NCBI GenBank assembly: GCA_963758945.1
Contig: CAVWXY010000002.1
Coordinates: 1 to 64,000 of the forward strand
From: VAZQ01 sp963758945
Lineage (GTDB): Bacteria; Pseudomonadota; Alphaproteobacteria; Rhizobiales; Xanthobacteraceae
Length of the DNA: 64,000 nucleotides
Direction of reading: 5' to 3'
A program made the translations under genes and the position numbers. This document shows, in pieces, positions 52,152 through 60,310 of the stretch (positions are counted from its first letter, which is position 1; every line of letters starts with the position of its first letter). Below the pieces are notes generated by a model. The model did not search any database. It was not told the origin of the DNA and worked only from the letters and a program-made list of their open reading frames with translations.

Positions 52152-53441
52152 TCACCGGCTTCCGTAGAACAAATCCACCAGCCCGAGCGACAGCACCGGC
52201 ACATAGCTGCACAGGAGCAGCACCGCCACCAGGGCGGTGATGAACGGCACATTGACCTTGGTGGTCTCCCAGATGTCGGACCGGGCGATGGCGCATGCGG
52301 TCATCAGCACGCTGGCGACCGGCGGCGTCTGCTGCCCGATCGCCAGGTTGAGCGTGACCACGAGACCGAAATGGATCGGGTCGATGCCGACCGCCAAGAC
52401 CATCGGCATGACGATCGGAATGACGAGAATGATCGCCGCCGCCGAATGCAGGAACATGCCGAGAATCAGGAATGCGACGTTGAGCAGCAGCAGCACCACG
52501 TACTTGTCGGTCGTCATGCCGGTAATGCTCTGGGCGAGTTTCTGCGGCAGCTGCGCCTCGGTGAGGAAGGTGCCGATGAGCGCCGAGCTTGCGACCAGCA
52601 ACATCACGACCGCGGTCTGGATGCCGCCGTCCACGCAGGCCTTGCGCAACTCCTTCAGATCGAGATCGCGATAGATCACCGACCCGACGAAGAGCGCCGC
52701 GACCACGGCGATCCCGGCGCCTTCCGTCGCGGTGACGATGCCGCCGAAAATGCTGCCGAGAATCACGATCGGCAGGAGGAACGCCCAGATCGCCTCCTTG
52801 AACGTGCGCCAGACATTGGAAAGCCGGAAGCGCTCCTCGATCGGGAATTGGTAGCGCACGGCCTGAATGTAGGCCGCGACCGCGAGGCCGAACGCGCCGA
52901 TGATTCCCGGAACGATGCCGGCGACGAACAGCTTCACCACCGAGGTCTGCGCCATGACCGCGTACAGCACCATCGGGATCGAGGGCGGGATGATGATGGC
53001 GAGGCTGCCGGCCGACGAGCACACGGCGGCGGCGAACTCCTTGGAGTAACCGCGATTGCGCATGGCCGGAATGAGAATGGTTCCCAGCGCGGCCACGTCC
53101 GCCACCGCGGAGCCGGAAATCTCGGCGAAGAACATGGATGCGCCGATCGACACCATGGCGAGCCCGCCCCGGATAAAACCGACCAGCGCGGAGGCGAATG
53201 CGATCAGCCGCCGCGAGATCGACGACGCGTTCATGATCGCACCGGCGAGAATGAACATCGGGATGGCGAGCAGGGGAAAGCTCGACGCGCCCTCGAACAT
53301 CACGAGCGCCACGTTGACCAGCATGTGCTGGCCCTGCGCGATCCAGATCGCCAAGGTGGCGACGAGGCCGAGCGCGATCGCGATGGGCACGTTGAGCACC
53401 GCGAGCGCCAGCATCCCGACGAGCATCAAGGTGATGGTCAT
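52152..53441 (-). CDS. TRAP transporter large permease (DctM family), system 2
   Basis: 429 residues, about 12 helices: TLMLVGMLALAVLNVPIAIA at the start, SSFPLLAIPMFILAGAIMNA, FFAEISGSAVADVAALGTIL, VCSSAGSLAIIIPPSIPMVL and QQTPPVASVLMTACAIA. The start overlaps the DctQ stop by four bases (53438-53441). It shares the architecture, but only modest identity, with the DctM at 49074, so the two systems are not a recent duplication. Confidence 0.94.
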   Translation of the reverse strand: MTITLMLVGMLALAVLNVPIAIALGLVATLAIWIAQGQHMLVNVALVMFEGASSFPLLAIPMFILAGAIMNASSISRRLIAFASALVGFIRGGLAMVSIGASMFFAEISGSAVADVAALGTILIPAMRNRGYSKEFAAAVCSSAGSLAIIIPPSIPMVLYAVMAQTSVVKLFVAGIVPGIIGAFGLAVAAYIQAVRYQFPIEERFRLSNVWRTFKEAIWAFLLPIVILGSIFGGIVTATEGAGIAVVAALFVGSVIYRDLDLKELRKACVDGGIQTAVVMLLVASSALIGTFLTEAQLPQKLAQSITGMTTDKYVVLLLLNVAFLILGMFLHSAAAIILVIPIVMPMVLAVGIDPIHFGLVVTLNLAIGQQTPPVASVLMTACAIARSDIWETTKVNVPFITALVAVLLLCSYVPVLSLGLVDLFYGSR

Positions 53442-54010
53442 GGCTGCGCGCGGTCCTTGCCCGCGGCGAGCGGATCGGCCGCCAGCGGCGCTCCATGCGA
53501 CATGGCTTCCAGCGCCTCGGTATCGAGGAAACCCGCGCCGCGGGCATCGCGCAGCACCCGCGGCAGCCGCAACGCCTCGGCGATGATGAAGAGCACCGCA
53601 CCAATCGGGATCACCGACTGGGTGAGCCGCAGCGGGACCCAGGGCAGGCTCACCATCCGGTCGCCGCCGAGCACGACCACCACCTCGATCCCAGTGACTG
53701 CGAGCACGATGAGGAACAGGAAGACGCACGCCTCGGCAAAGATCGCAGCGGCGATGCGCGCCTTCGGCGGCAGCGCGTTGACGAGGCCGGGGACGCCGAT
53801 ATGCGCGCCCTTGAGGGCCGCGAGGGCGGAGCCGTAATAGGTGAGCCACACCAGCCCGATCGAGGCGACCTCGTCGTACCACGCGAGCGCATTGCCGGAA
53901 TAGCGGAAGGCGATGGCGATCACCACGATGGCGGTGAGCGCGACCATGAGCGCAATCACGATGCCCTCGAGCAGACGCTCGAATCCCGCGCGCAGGGATT
54001 GCAGGGTCAT
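53438..54010 (-). CDS. TRAP transporter small permease (DctQ family), system 2
   Basis: 190 residues. Helices include GIVIALMVALTAIVVIAIAF and the conserved ALAWYDEVASIGLVWLTYYG (the W-x2-E region of DctQ), then GAHIGVPGLVNALPPKARIA. The C-terminal tail is extended (LEAMSHGAPLAADPLAAGKD). It is separated from the DctP gene of the same system by 314 bases containing strong inverted repeats. Confidence 0.92.
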   Translation of the reverse strand: MTLQSLRAGFERLLEGIVIALMVALTAIVVIAIAFRYSGNALAWYDEVASIGLVWLTYYGSALAALKGAHIGVPGLVNALPPKARIAAAIFAEACVFLFLIVLAVTGIEVVVVLGGDRMVSLPWVPLRLTQSVIPIGAVLFIIAEALRLPRVLRDARGAGFLDTEALEAMSHGAPLAADPLAAGKDRAQP

Positions 54011-54324
54011 CTAGCGCCGGTTCCGATGAAATTGAATCGTTGCGCGCGGCACGGTGCCGGGCGGGCAAAATCGCTTGCCGAGGAACGGCAATTCGCAACG
54101 GCGCGCGGGCCGATTTTGCCCACGCCGATGGCGCGCTTGGACCTCGCGCCCGCGCCGCAGTTGCGAATGGGAGAATCAAGAACCCGCAAGGCCCACCCTA
54201 CTGATCAACCGCCCCGCGCGGACTGACCCGCACCTTCGTGCAGCCCCCCGCGCTTCCGAAAACCCGCGACGTCTCGCCGGCCGAGCCGGGCAACCCGGCC
54301 CGGCGTGGGGCTTTCAGGCCCCGC
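54011..54324. other. 314-base structured gap inside TRAP system 2
   Basis: No gene. It contains a nested set of inverted repeats: GGGCAAAATCG (54063-54073) with CGATTTTGCCC (54111-54121), enclosing TTGCCG-AGGAA-CGGCAA (54075-54091). Near 54285-54320 are more GC-rich stems (CCGGG-CAA-CCCGG; GGGGC-TTTCAG-GCCCC). Such stems after a binding-protein gene commonly slow decay of the upstream mRNA, giving more binding protein than permease. No T run marks a full terminator. Confidence 0.55.
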
Positions 54325-55305
54325 TCAGGAACTCTTGCCGAGCGCGAGCGCCTTGTCGACCAGCGGCTTGCCGTCGGGAACTTCCTTCGCAAATTCCTCG
54401 TAGATCTTTGCGCTCGCCTTGATGAAGGCGTCCTTGTCGGCCTCGTTCACCTGCATTCCGGCGGCCTTGAGCTTGCCGAGAAAGTCGGTGTCGAGCTCGG
54501 CCGCGATTTGCGCCACCTGCGCCTGCATCTCGACCGCGGCGTCGGTGACGATCTTCTGCACATCGGGCGGGAAACCGGACCAGCTGCGGCCGGCGGTGAC
54601 GTAGGCCGGTGTATAGACGTGGCCGGTCAGCGACAGATATTTTTGCACCTCGTAGAAGCGTGCCGGATAGATTTGCGCAAGGGGATTTTCCTGCGCGTCC
54701 ATGACCCCGGTCTGCAGCGCGACGAACACCTCGGAAAAGGCGAGCGGGCTCGGATTGGCGCCATAGGCCTGGAACATCTTCACCCGCCAGCCGCCCTGCG
54801 GGACGCGCAGCTTCAAGCCTTGCAGGTCCTCGGGCCGCACGATCGGCCGCTTGGAGTTGGTGATGTGGCGGAAGCCGTTCTCCCACACCGCGATGATGCC
54901 GTAACCTTGCTGCGCTGCTTGAGGGACCAGTTCGGGCACGACGATCTGATCGCGAATGCGCGCCATATGACTGCGATCCTTGACCAGATAGGGCATCTCG
55001 AACAGGCCGAAGCTGCCCACCTGCGACGACATCACGGTCGAGGGCAACGCGAGATCGACGGTGCCGAGCTTGAGCTTCTTCAACAACTCGGTGTCTCCGC
55101 CGAGCTGGCTCGAGCCGTAGACCACGACCTTGGCCTTGCTGCCGAGCTTGGCATTGGCGCGCTTGGCGAACTCCTGCGCCGAACGGTCGAACAAGGACCC
55201 GGGCTCGCCGACATGGCCGAACTTGATCTCGGTCTGGGCCGCGGCCGTCCCCGCCGATAGAAGGACCGCGGCGGCGAGCGTCAAAATCGTCTTCGTCAGA
55301 GTCAT
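54325..55305 (-). CDS. TRAP transporter substrate-binding protein (DctP family), system 2
   Basis: 326 residues with a signal peptide (MTLTKTILTLAAAVLLSAGT, cleavage near AAA-QT). The pattern: EIKFGHVGEPGSLFDRSAQE, VVYGSSQLGGDTELLKKLKL, GTVDLALPSTVMSSQVGSFG, LQGLKLRVPQGGWRVKMFQA, PSPLAFSEVFVALQTGVMDA, AQENPLAQIYPARFYEVQKY. Arg in LKLRVP is the likely carboxylate anchor. A GGGAGG site precedes ATG 55305. It is divergent from a Bug-type receptor gene at 55506 across a 200-base promoter region. Confidence 0.94.
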   Translation of the reverse strand: MTLTKTILTLAAAVLLSAGTAAAQTEIKFGHVGEPGSLFDRSAQEFAKRANAKLGSKAKVVVYGSSQLGGDTELLKKLKLGTVDLALPSTVMSSQVGSFGLFEMPYLVKDRSHMARIRDQIVVPELVPQAAQQGYGIIAVWENGFRHITNSKRPIVRPEDLQGLKLRVPQGGWRVKMFQAYGANPSPLAFSEVFVALQTGVMDAQENPLAQIYPARFYEVQKYLSLTGHVYTPAYVTAGRSWSGFPPDVQKIVTDAAVEMQAQVAQIAAELDTDFLGKLKAAGMQVNEADKDAFIKASAKIYEEFAKEVPDGKPLVDKALALGKSS

Positions 55306-55505
55306 GGCGTCCTCCCGATTTGCTTCTGCGGCAACGACAGCCGGCATTTCTCGGATGACCTGACTGTTGGATCGAGACTAACCTCGGCAAGCTCCCATTG
55401 GCAATGTGACGCCCTTGACCTTGCGGCCAAGACCATCGGAGCATGGGCCCTAAAAGAACGGACGCGTCGCCATGTCGCGGCGCCGCGCGCAGGGAGGTTT
55501 GCGGG

Positions 55506-56480
55506 ATGATCCGGCTGGTCGCGATCGCGTTGGCATCGGCGCTCGTCGCCGCCGCGGCCGTGGCCCAGACCGGCGATGTCGGATGGCCGAACCGGCCGAT
55601 CCGCCTGATCGTGCCGTTCCCGGCCGGCAGCAGCACCGACATCGTCGCGCGCATCGTCGCGCAGAAGCTCGGGCCCCGCCTCGGCCAGCAGATCGTGATC
55701 GAGAACCGCGCCGGCGCGAGCGGCAATATCGGCGCCGATGCCGTCGCCAAGGCGGCGCCCGACGGCTACACCGTCGGGATTGCGACCGCGAGCACGCACG
55801 CGGTGGCGGCCAGCCTGAGCGCCAACCTGCCCTACGATCCGGTCAAGGACTTCGCCCCCGTCGCCATGATCGGCAGCCAGCCTTACGTGCTGGTGCTCTA
55901 CCCGGGTTTGCCCGCGCACAATCTCGCTGAGCTGATCGCGCTCGCCAAGGCGCAACCGGGCACGCTCAACTACGGCTCGGCGGGAGTGGCGTCGCTCGCT
56001 CATCTTGCCACCGCGTTGTTCGCGAGCATGGCGGGGATCAACATCACCCACGTACCCTACAAGAGCTCGGCGCAGTCCGTGACCGACATGATCACCGGCC
56101 GGCTCGACATGCAGTTCGCGACCATTGCACCGTCGCTGCCCAATATCCGCGCCGGAAAATTGCGTGCGCTCGTGACCAGCGGCAGCACGCGCGTCGCCGC
56201 GCTGCCCGAGGTACCTACGGTCGCGGAATCAGGCGTCCCCGGCTACGAAGCAACGCTGTGGGTGTCCCTGGTCGCGCCCGCCTCGACCGCGCCCGCCATC
56301 CGCGCGCGCCTCAATCGCGAACTCAACGACTTCCTCGCCTCCGCGGAGGGCAAGGAGGCGCTGGTCGCGCAGGGCATGGCGCCGGAGCCCGGCCCACCGG
56401 AAGCGGTCAGCATGCGCATCCGCGGCGACATCCAGAAATGGCGGGAGGTCGTGGCTAAGGCCGGCATCCGCGCCGAATGA
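55506..56480 (+). CDS. Bug-family tripartite tricarboxylate receptor (TctC-like) protein
   Basis: 324 residues with a signal peptide (MIRLVAIALASALVAAAAVA, cleavage near AQ-TG). Signature blocks: WPNRPIRLIVPFPAGSSTDI, RAGASGNIGADAVAKAAPDG, AKAQPGTLNYGSAGVASLAH, YKSSAQSVTDMITGRLDMQF, PEVPTVAESGVPGYEATLWV. It probably binds a small carboxylate. No TctAB genes are nearby. The NHL-repeat gene follows by 76 bases, so the two may be co-transcribed. Confidence 0.92.
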   Translation: MIRLVAIALASALVAAAAVAQTGDVGWPNRPIRLIVPFPAGSSTDIVARIVAQKLGPRLGQQIVIENRAGASGNIGADAVAKAAPDGYTVGIATASTHAVAASLSANLPYDPVKDFAPVAMIGSQPYVLVLYPGLPAHNLAELIALAKAQPGTLNYGSAGVASLAHLATALFASMAGINITHVPYKSSAQSVTDMITGRLDMQFATIAPSLPNIRAGKLRALVTSGSTRVAALPEVPTVAESGVPGYEATLWVSLVAPASTAPAIRARLNRELNDFLASAEGKEALVAQGMAPEPGPPEAVSMRIRGDIQKWREVVAKAGIRAE

Positions 56481-56556
56481 GCGCTGGGGCGAACCCAAAC
56501 GCAGCCGGACGCCCGCTGCTCGCGCGCGCCGCCGCGCAAAAGCCTGGAGGAGACCC

Positions 56557-57651
56557 ATGCGATTGATCTCTGCACTTTGCGCGCTTGCGGTCGTATCCGG
56601 ATCGGCGCTGGCGCAAGATGCGCCGGCGTTCCGGCCCGATCCGTTCTGGCCGAAGCCGCTCCCGGGCAACTGGATTCTCGGTCAGGTCGCCGGCATCGCA
56701 GCCGACCGGGGCGACCACGTGTGGATCATTCATCGTCCGGGCAGCCTGCTCGACGATGAGAAGGGCGCAATGCAGAACCCGCCCGCCACCAAGTGCTGCA
56801 CGGCGGCTCCGCCGGTCCTCGAATTCGACGCCGAAGGAAGCCTGCTGCGTTCCTGGGGCGGACCAGGCCAGGGCTATGATTGGCCCAGGAGCGAGCATGG
56901 CATATTCGTGGACGGCGACGGCAATGTCTGGATGGCCGGCAACGGCAAGGACGACCATCAGATCCTGAAGTTCACGGCCGACGGCACGTTTCTGATGCAG
57001 ATCGGCAAGCCCGGCTCGAACGGCGGCTCGAATTCGCGCACGCAACTCGGCCAGCCCGCCCATATGGTGATCGACGAGGCCGCGGGCGAGCTCTATGTCG
57101 CCGACGGCTATCTCAATCGCCGCATTATCGTGTTCGACGCGAAAACAGGGGCGTACAAACGCCACTGGGGCGCCTATGGCACAGCGACACCGATCGACGA
57201 CAAGCTTCCTGCCTATAGCCCCATCGCGCCGCTGTCGCGCAGCTTCGGCAACCCGGTGCATTGCGTGCGTCTCTCGCACGACGGTCTCGTCTACGTCTGC
57301 GACCGCGTCAACGATCGCATTCAGGTCTTTCGCAAGGACGGCGGTTTCGTGAAGGAGTTCCGGGTCGACGAGCAGACGCTCGCCAACGGCTCGGTGTGGG
57401 ACCTCGTGCTGTCGAACGACCCGCAGCAGAGGTTCATCCTGGTAGCCGACGGTGCGAACGGCCAGATCAGCGTGCTGACGCGCGAGGACGGGACGGTCCT
57501 GTCGCAATGGGGTCGGCACGGCCGCCAGCCCGGCCAATTCAAGTGGGTCCACAACATCGCGATCAACTCGAAGGGCAATGTCTACACCGCCGAGGTCGGC
57601 TTCGGCCGCCGGGTGCAGAAATTCCTGCCGGTCGCGTCGGGGGCGCGGTGA
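56557..57651 (+). CDS. Secreted NHL-repeat beta-propeller protein
   Basis: 364 residues with a signal peptide (MRLISALCALAVVSGSALA, cleavage before QD). The body holds NHL repeats of the kind in peptidyl-alpha-amidating lyases: GIAADRGDHVWIIHRPGSLL, HGIFVDGDGNVWMAGNGKDD, MVIDEAAGELYVADGYLNRR, CVRLSHDGLVYVCDRVNDRI, NIAINSKGNVYTAEVGFGRR. The early TKCCTAAPPVLEFDAEGSLL has an adjacent Cys pair that could form a disulfide. These six or so blades form a periplasmic propeller; enzymatic activity is not shown. Following a Bug receptor gene, it may help bind or process the same ligand. Confidence 0.85.
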   Translation: MRLISALCALAVVSGSALAQDAPAFRPDPFWPKPLPGNWILGQVAGIAADRGDHVWIIHRPGSLLDDEKGAMQNPPATKCCTAAPPVLEFDAEGSLLRSWGGPGQGYDWPRSEHGIFVDGDGNVWMAGNGKDDHQILKFTADGTFLMQIGKPGSNGGSNSRTQLGQPAHMVIDEAAGELYVADGYLNRRIIVFDAKTGAYKRHWGAYGTATPIDDKLPAYSPIAPLSRSFGNPVHCVRLSHDGLVYVCDRVNDRIQVFRKDGGFVKEFRVDEQTLANGSVWDLVLSNDPQQRFILVADGANGQISVLTREDGTVLSQWGRHGRQPGQFKWVHNIAINSKGNVYTAEVGFGRRVQKFLPVASGAR

Positions 57652-57702
57652 GGGCGCGCGACCACCGGCGGGGGGGCGCCCCGCTCGATGGGCTGATTTC
57701 CG

Positions 57703-59037
57703 CTACGGATGGTCCTTGAGCGTGCGCCCGGTCCAGCGCCGGTAAAGCCACTCGGCGGCGAAGGAGGCGGCCGCGATGAGGACCAGCGCGAGCAGTGCGG
57801 CGGGCTGTTCCTCATAGACGTACACGCCGAGCACAGCGAACATGGCGAGACAGGTCAGCAGCGACAACCACACGATGACCGCGCTCGCCCCGGTCGCGCG
57901 CAGCACATTGAGATGACCGGCATTCACCGCGGCATAGATCAGGAGAAAGGCGGCGCTTCCCATCATGGCGATGCCGGAGAGGTCGAACAGCAGCGTCACC
58001 GCTACGACGAGAGCGGCGGTGAGCAGGAGTCCGCCGGTGGCGTCTTTCCATTCGGTGCGCGACAGCCCGGCCGGCAGCTCGCCGTCGCGCGCGATCATGT
58101 AGCAGACGTTGGCCGAGCCGAAGAGCGTGGCGTTGATCGCCGAGGCGGTCGAGAACAGCGCCGCGATGGCGATCAGCCGGAAGCCGAACTCGCCCAACGA
58201 CGGCTTGGCGGCCTCGGCCAGGGCATAGTCCTTGGCGCGCTCGATCTCGAAATCCGACAGGCTGCCGGTGACGGTCACGGCGACGGCGAGATAGAGCGCG
58301 ATGACCAGGATCACGCTGGTGTAGAGCGCCCGCGGCAGCATTGAGCGGGGATCGCGCATGTCGGCGGCCGCGTTGGTCACGAGGCCGAAGCCTTCGTAGC
58401 CGATGAACAGTACGCCCGCCCCGAACAGGATCGAATCGGTCCCGGGCCAGAGCTCGGGCGAGAGATAGCCTGGGCGGACGAACCACAGGCCGACCGCGGC
58501 GAACAGCACGAGGATCGCCCCCTTGACCGCCACGATCAGCGTCTCCGACCGGCCCATGAGCTTGGCGCCGAAGGCGTTGATCAGCGTCAGCGCCACGACG
58601 GCGGCGACCGCCAGAACCTTCACCAGCAGCGGCGACGGCGGGGTGGACGCGAAGGTCGCGGCATAGCTGCCGAACGCGGTGGCATAGAGGGCGAGCGAGA
58701 TGATGTAGCCCGCCCACATGAACAGGTTCACCCCGCCGGACAGCACGCCGTCGCCGAAACCCTTGACCAGGAAATGCACCGCGCCACCGGCGGACGGGAA
58801 GGTGGCGCCGAGCCTGGCGTAGGAATAGGTGGAAAGCAGCGCCACCACGCCGCCGATGGCGAAGGCGAGCCACATGGCATTGCCGGCCGCGTGCGCCACC
58901 ACGCCCAGGATGGAGAAGATGCCCGCCCCCACCATGCCGCCGATGCCGATCGCAACGGCGGCGACCATGCCGATCTGGCCCGATCCCGACCCGGCGGCAG
59001 GCGAGACATTGGGCGGCTTGGGGGATGGCGTGGGCAT
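57703..59037 (-). CDS. APC-family amino acid permease
   Basis: 444 residues, about 12 helices. The first helix contains the family's GIGGMVGAGIFSILGVVAHA; AFAIGGVVALLSTYSYARLG, FPSAGGAVHFLVKGFGDGVL and FIGYEGFGLVTNAAADMRDP also match APC permeases. The substrate is probably an amino acid or a related amine. The end lies 52 bases from the convergent NHL gene. Confidence 0.92.
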   Translation of the reverse strand: MPTPSPKPPNVSPAAGSGSGQIGMVAAVAIGIGGMVGAGIFSILGVVAHAAGNAMWLAFAIGGVVALLSTYSYARLGATFPSAGGAVHFLVKGFGDGVLSGGVNLFMWAGYIISLALYATAFGSYAATFASTPPSPLLVKVLAVAAVVALTLINAFGAKLMGRSETLIVAVKGAILVLFAAVGLWFVRPGYLSPELWPGTDSILFGAGVLFIGYEGFGLVTNAAADMRDPRSMLPRALYTSVILVIALYLAVAVTVTGSLSDFEIERAKDYALAEAAKPSLGEFGFRLIAIAALFSTASAINATLFGSANVCYMIARDGELPAGLSRTEWKDATGGLLLTAALVVAVTLLFDLSGIAMMGSAAFLLIYAAVNAGHLNVLRATGASAVIVWLSLLTCLAMFAVLGVYVYEEQPAALLALVLIAAASFAAEWLYRRWTGRTLKDHP

Positions 59038-59128
59038 GGCGCGGCTCGCTGCTCGATTTCAGGACGAGGATAGCCGATAATGCCGGCGAGGTTTGACACA
59101 ATCACCTCCCCCCTGCCAAGCCCGCGAT

Positions 59129-59425
59129 GTGGCTACACGCGATGACATCGAGAGTGCGCTCTCCCGGCTGGCGCCCCGGATGCCGGCGCACGAGTTCGCG
59201 GCCGTAGTCGATCACGCCCTCGACAGCCCCGGCCTCAAGGTCGGCGCGCCGGAGCCCGCGGCATGGCTGTCGCTCGTCGCCTATGTGCGCCACATGTTCA
59301 CCGACTACGACGAGCTGTTGCGCGAGGGCTACGACCAGGACAGCGCCCGCTTTTTCGTCATGTCGGATATGGCCGCCGTGCTCAAGGAGTGGGGCGTGCG
59401 GCGCAAGCTGAGCCCCGACGACTGA
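59129..59425 (+). CDS. DUF2293 protein
   Basis: 98 residues from a GTG at 59129 (a TTG at 59093 would add 12). The DUF2293 pattern is evident: ALSRLAPRMPAHEFAAVVDH, SPGLKVGAPEPAAWLSLVAY, VRHMFTDYDELLREGYDQDS, ARFFVMSDMAAVLKEWG. It is a small, mostly helical soluble protein of unknown function, found in Rhizobiales. It is divergent from the APC permease. Confidence 0.78.
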   Translation: MATRDDIESALSRLAPRMPAHEFAAVVDHALDSPGLKVGAPEPAAWLSLVAYVRHMFTDYDELLREGYDQDSARFFVMSDMAAVLKEWGVRRKLSPDD

Positions 59426-59843
59426 GCGACGCCTCACCTCATGCCGTCCGTGGTCGTGACGGCAAGAACGCCGTGCTTGGATTTGGCCTTCGGACCAAAG
59501 TTGAAGGACGGGCGGATACCCTGGTCGCAATCAATACCATGCGCATGAAGGCACGGAATATTCCATAAGCCTCATGAGCGCGCGCTGATCGAGATTTCTT
59601 TCCGTCACGCTGGGAGCGCCTTGTCCGATCTCCGGTATGTCTCGGCTGACACCAGCAAATCGCCAAACCGACCCGCGCCGGCGGCGCCCGGGCCTCGGGT
59701 CGCATGCTCTGCCCAAAGCGTGCTCTAAGTTCGATCCCCTGCACGGGCGGTCGGAGCGGCCGGGGCGGAGCTTTCAGGCTGCGTTCGCGGGTTCCCGCGC
59801 GCCCGGGAGGCGCCCGGACGCGGGTCCTCGGAACGTTCGTCGG
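59426..59843. other. 418-base gap without a recognisable gene
   Basis: No conserved frame, RNA gene or repeat family was recognised. A near-EcfG arrangement (GGAAC at 59829 followed by CGTT after only 14 bases) is too short to count as that promoter. The gap separates two convergent small genes, so it needs no promoter. Confidence 0.5.
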
Positions 59844-60083
59844 TTAACCGTTGGCGGCGGGGCGCTTGTTCCAAAGACTCCGCACCGCCCGCTCGCGTAA
59901 GCGGACCGGATCGCGCTCGCCCTGCTTGGCAAGCTCGAAGATCGTTTTGGCGACCATCTCGGTGGCCGGATCAGCGCGATTAGCGAGGTTCAGCGCCCGC
60001 AAGGTATCCTCGAACGCCGCCACCAGGACGGAAACCTCGTCTGGTGCGAACGCTGCATCTTGGATGAATCGTCGGAGCGGCAT
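59844..60083 (-). CDS. Conserved hypothetical small protein
   Basis: 79 residues from ATG 60083 (an in-frame start 12 codons upstream exists). It begins MPLRRFIQDAAFAPDEVSVL and continues VAAFEDTLRALNLANRADPA, MVAKTIFELAKQGERDPVRL and RERAVRSLWNKRP. This helical pattern is like the small rhizobial proteins of about 70 residues annotated as hypothetical. No function is known. No neighbour gives a clue. Confidence 0.65.
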   Translation of the reverse strand: MPLRRFIQDAAFAPDEVSVLVAAFEDTLRALNLANRADPATEMVAKTIFELAKQGERDPVRLRERAVRSLWNKRPAANG

Positions 60084-60132
60084 GGCACGCGGAATCGAAG
60101 ATAGTGACTTTTGACACAAGCGCGCGCCGTCG

Positions 60133-60156
60133 TCGGTCCGCTAGGCGACGGACCGA
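60133..60156. repeat. 8-bp inverted repeat before the ThDP-enzyme 3' end
   Basis: TCGGTCCG-CTAGGCGA-CGGACCGA, a perfect 8-bp stem with an 8-base loop, lying between the 59844-60083 gene and the stop of the ThDP enzyme at 60311. No T run on either side. It may end or protect the ThDP-enzyme transcript. Confidence 0.35.
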
Positions 60157-60310
60157 GGGCGAAACCATGGGCGCCGCCCCGGGCCGGCCAATGCGTTTGC
60201 TTGCTAAAGCTCGCCACCGCGCAGGACCCCCAATTCATACCGAAGTACCATCCGCCTGCGGTCATGCCCCGCTGAGCGGCATCCGGCGTCAATGCACCCG
60301 AAACCGGCAC

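Noticed and set aside
59829..59855. Possible EcfG promoter at GGAAC ... CGTT
   Set aside because: The spacer is only 14 bases and no plus-strand gene follows.
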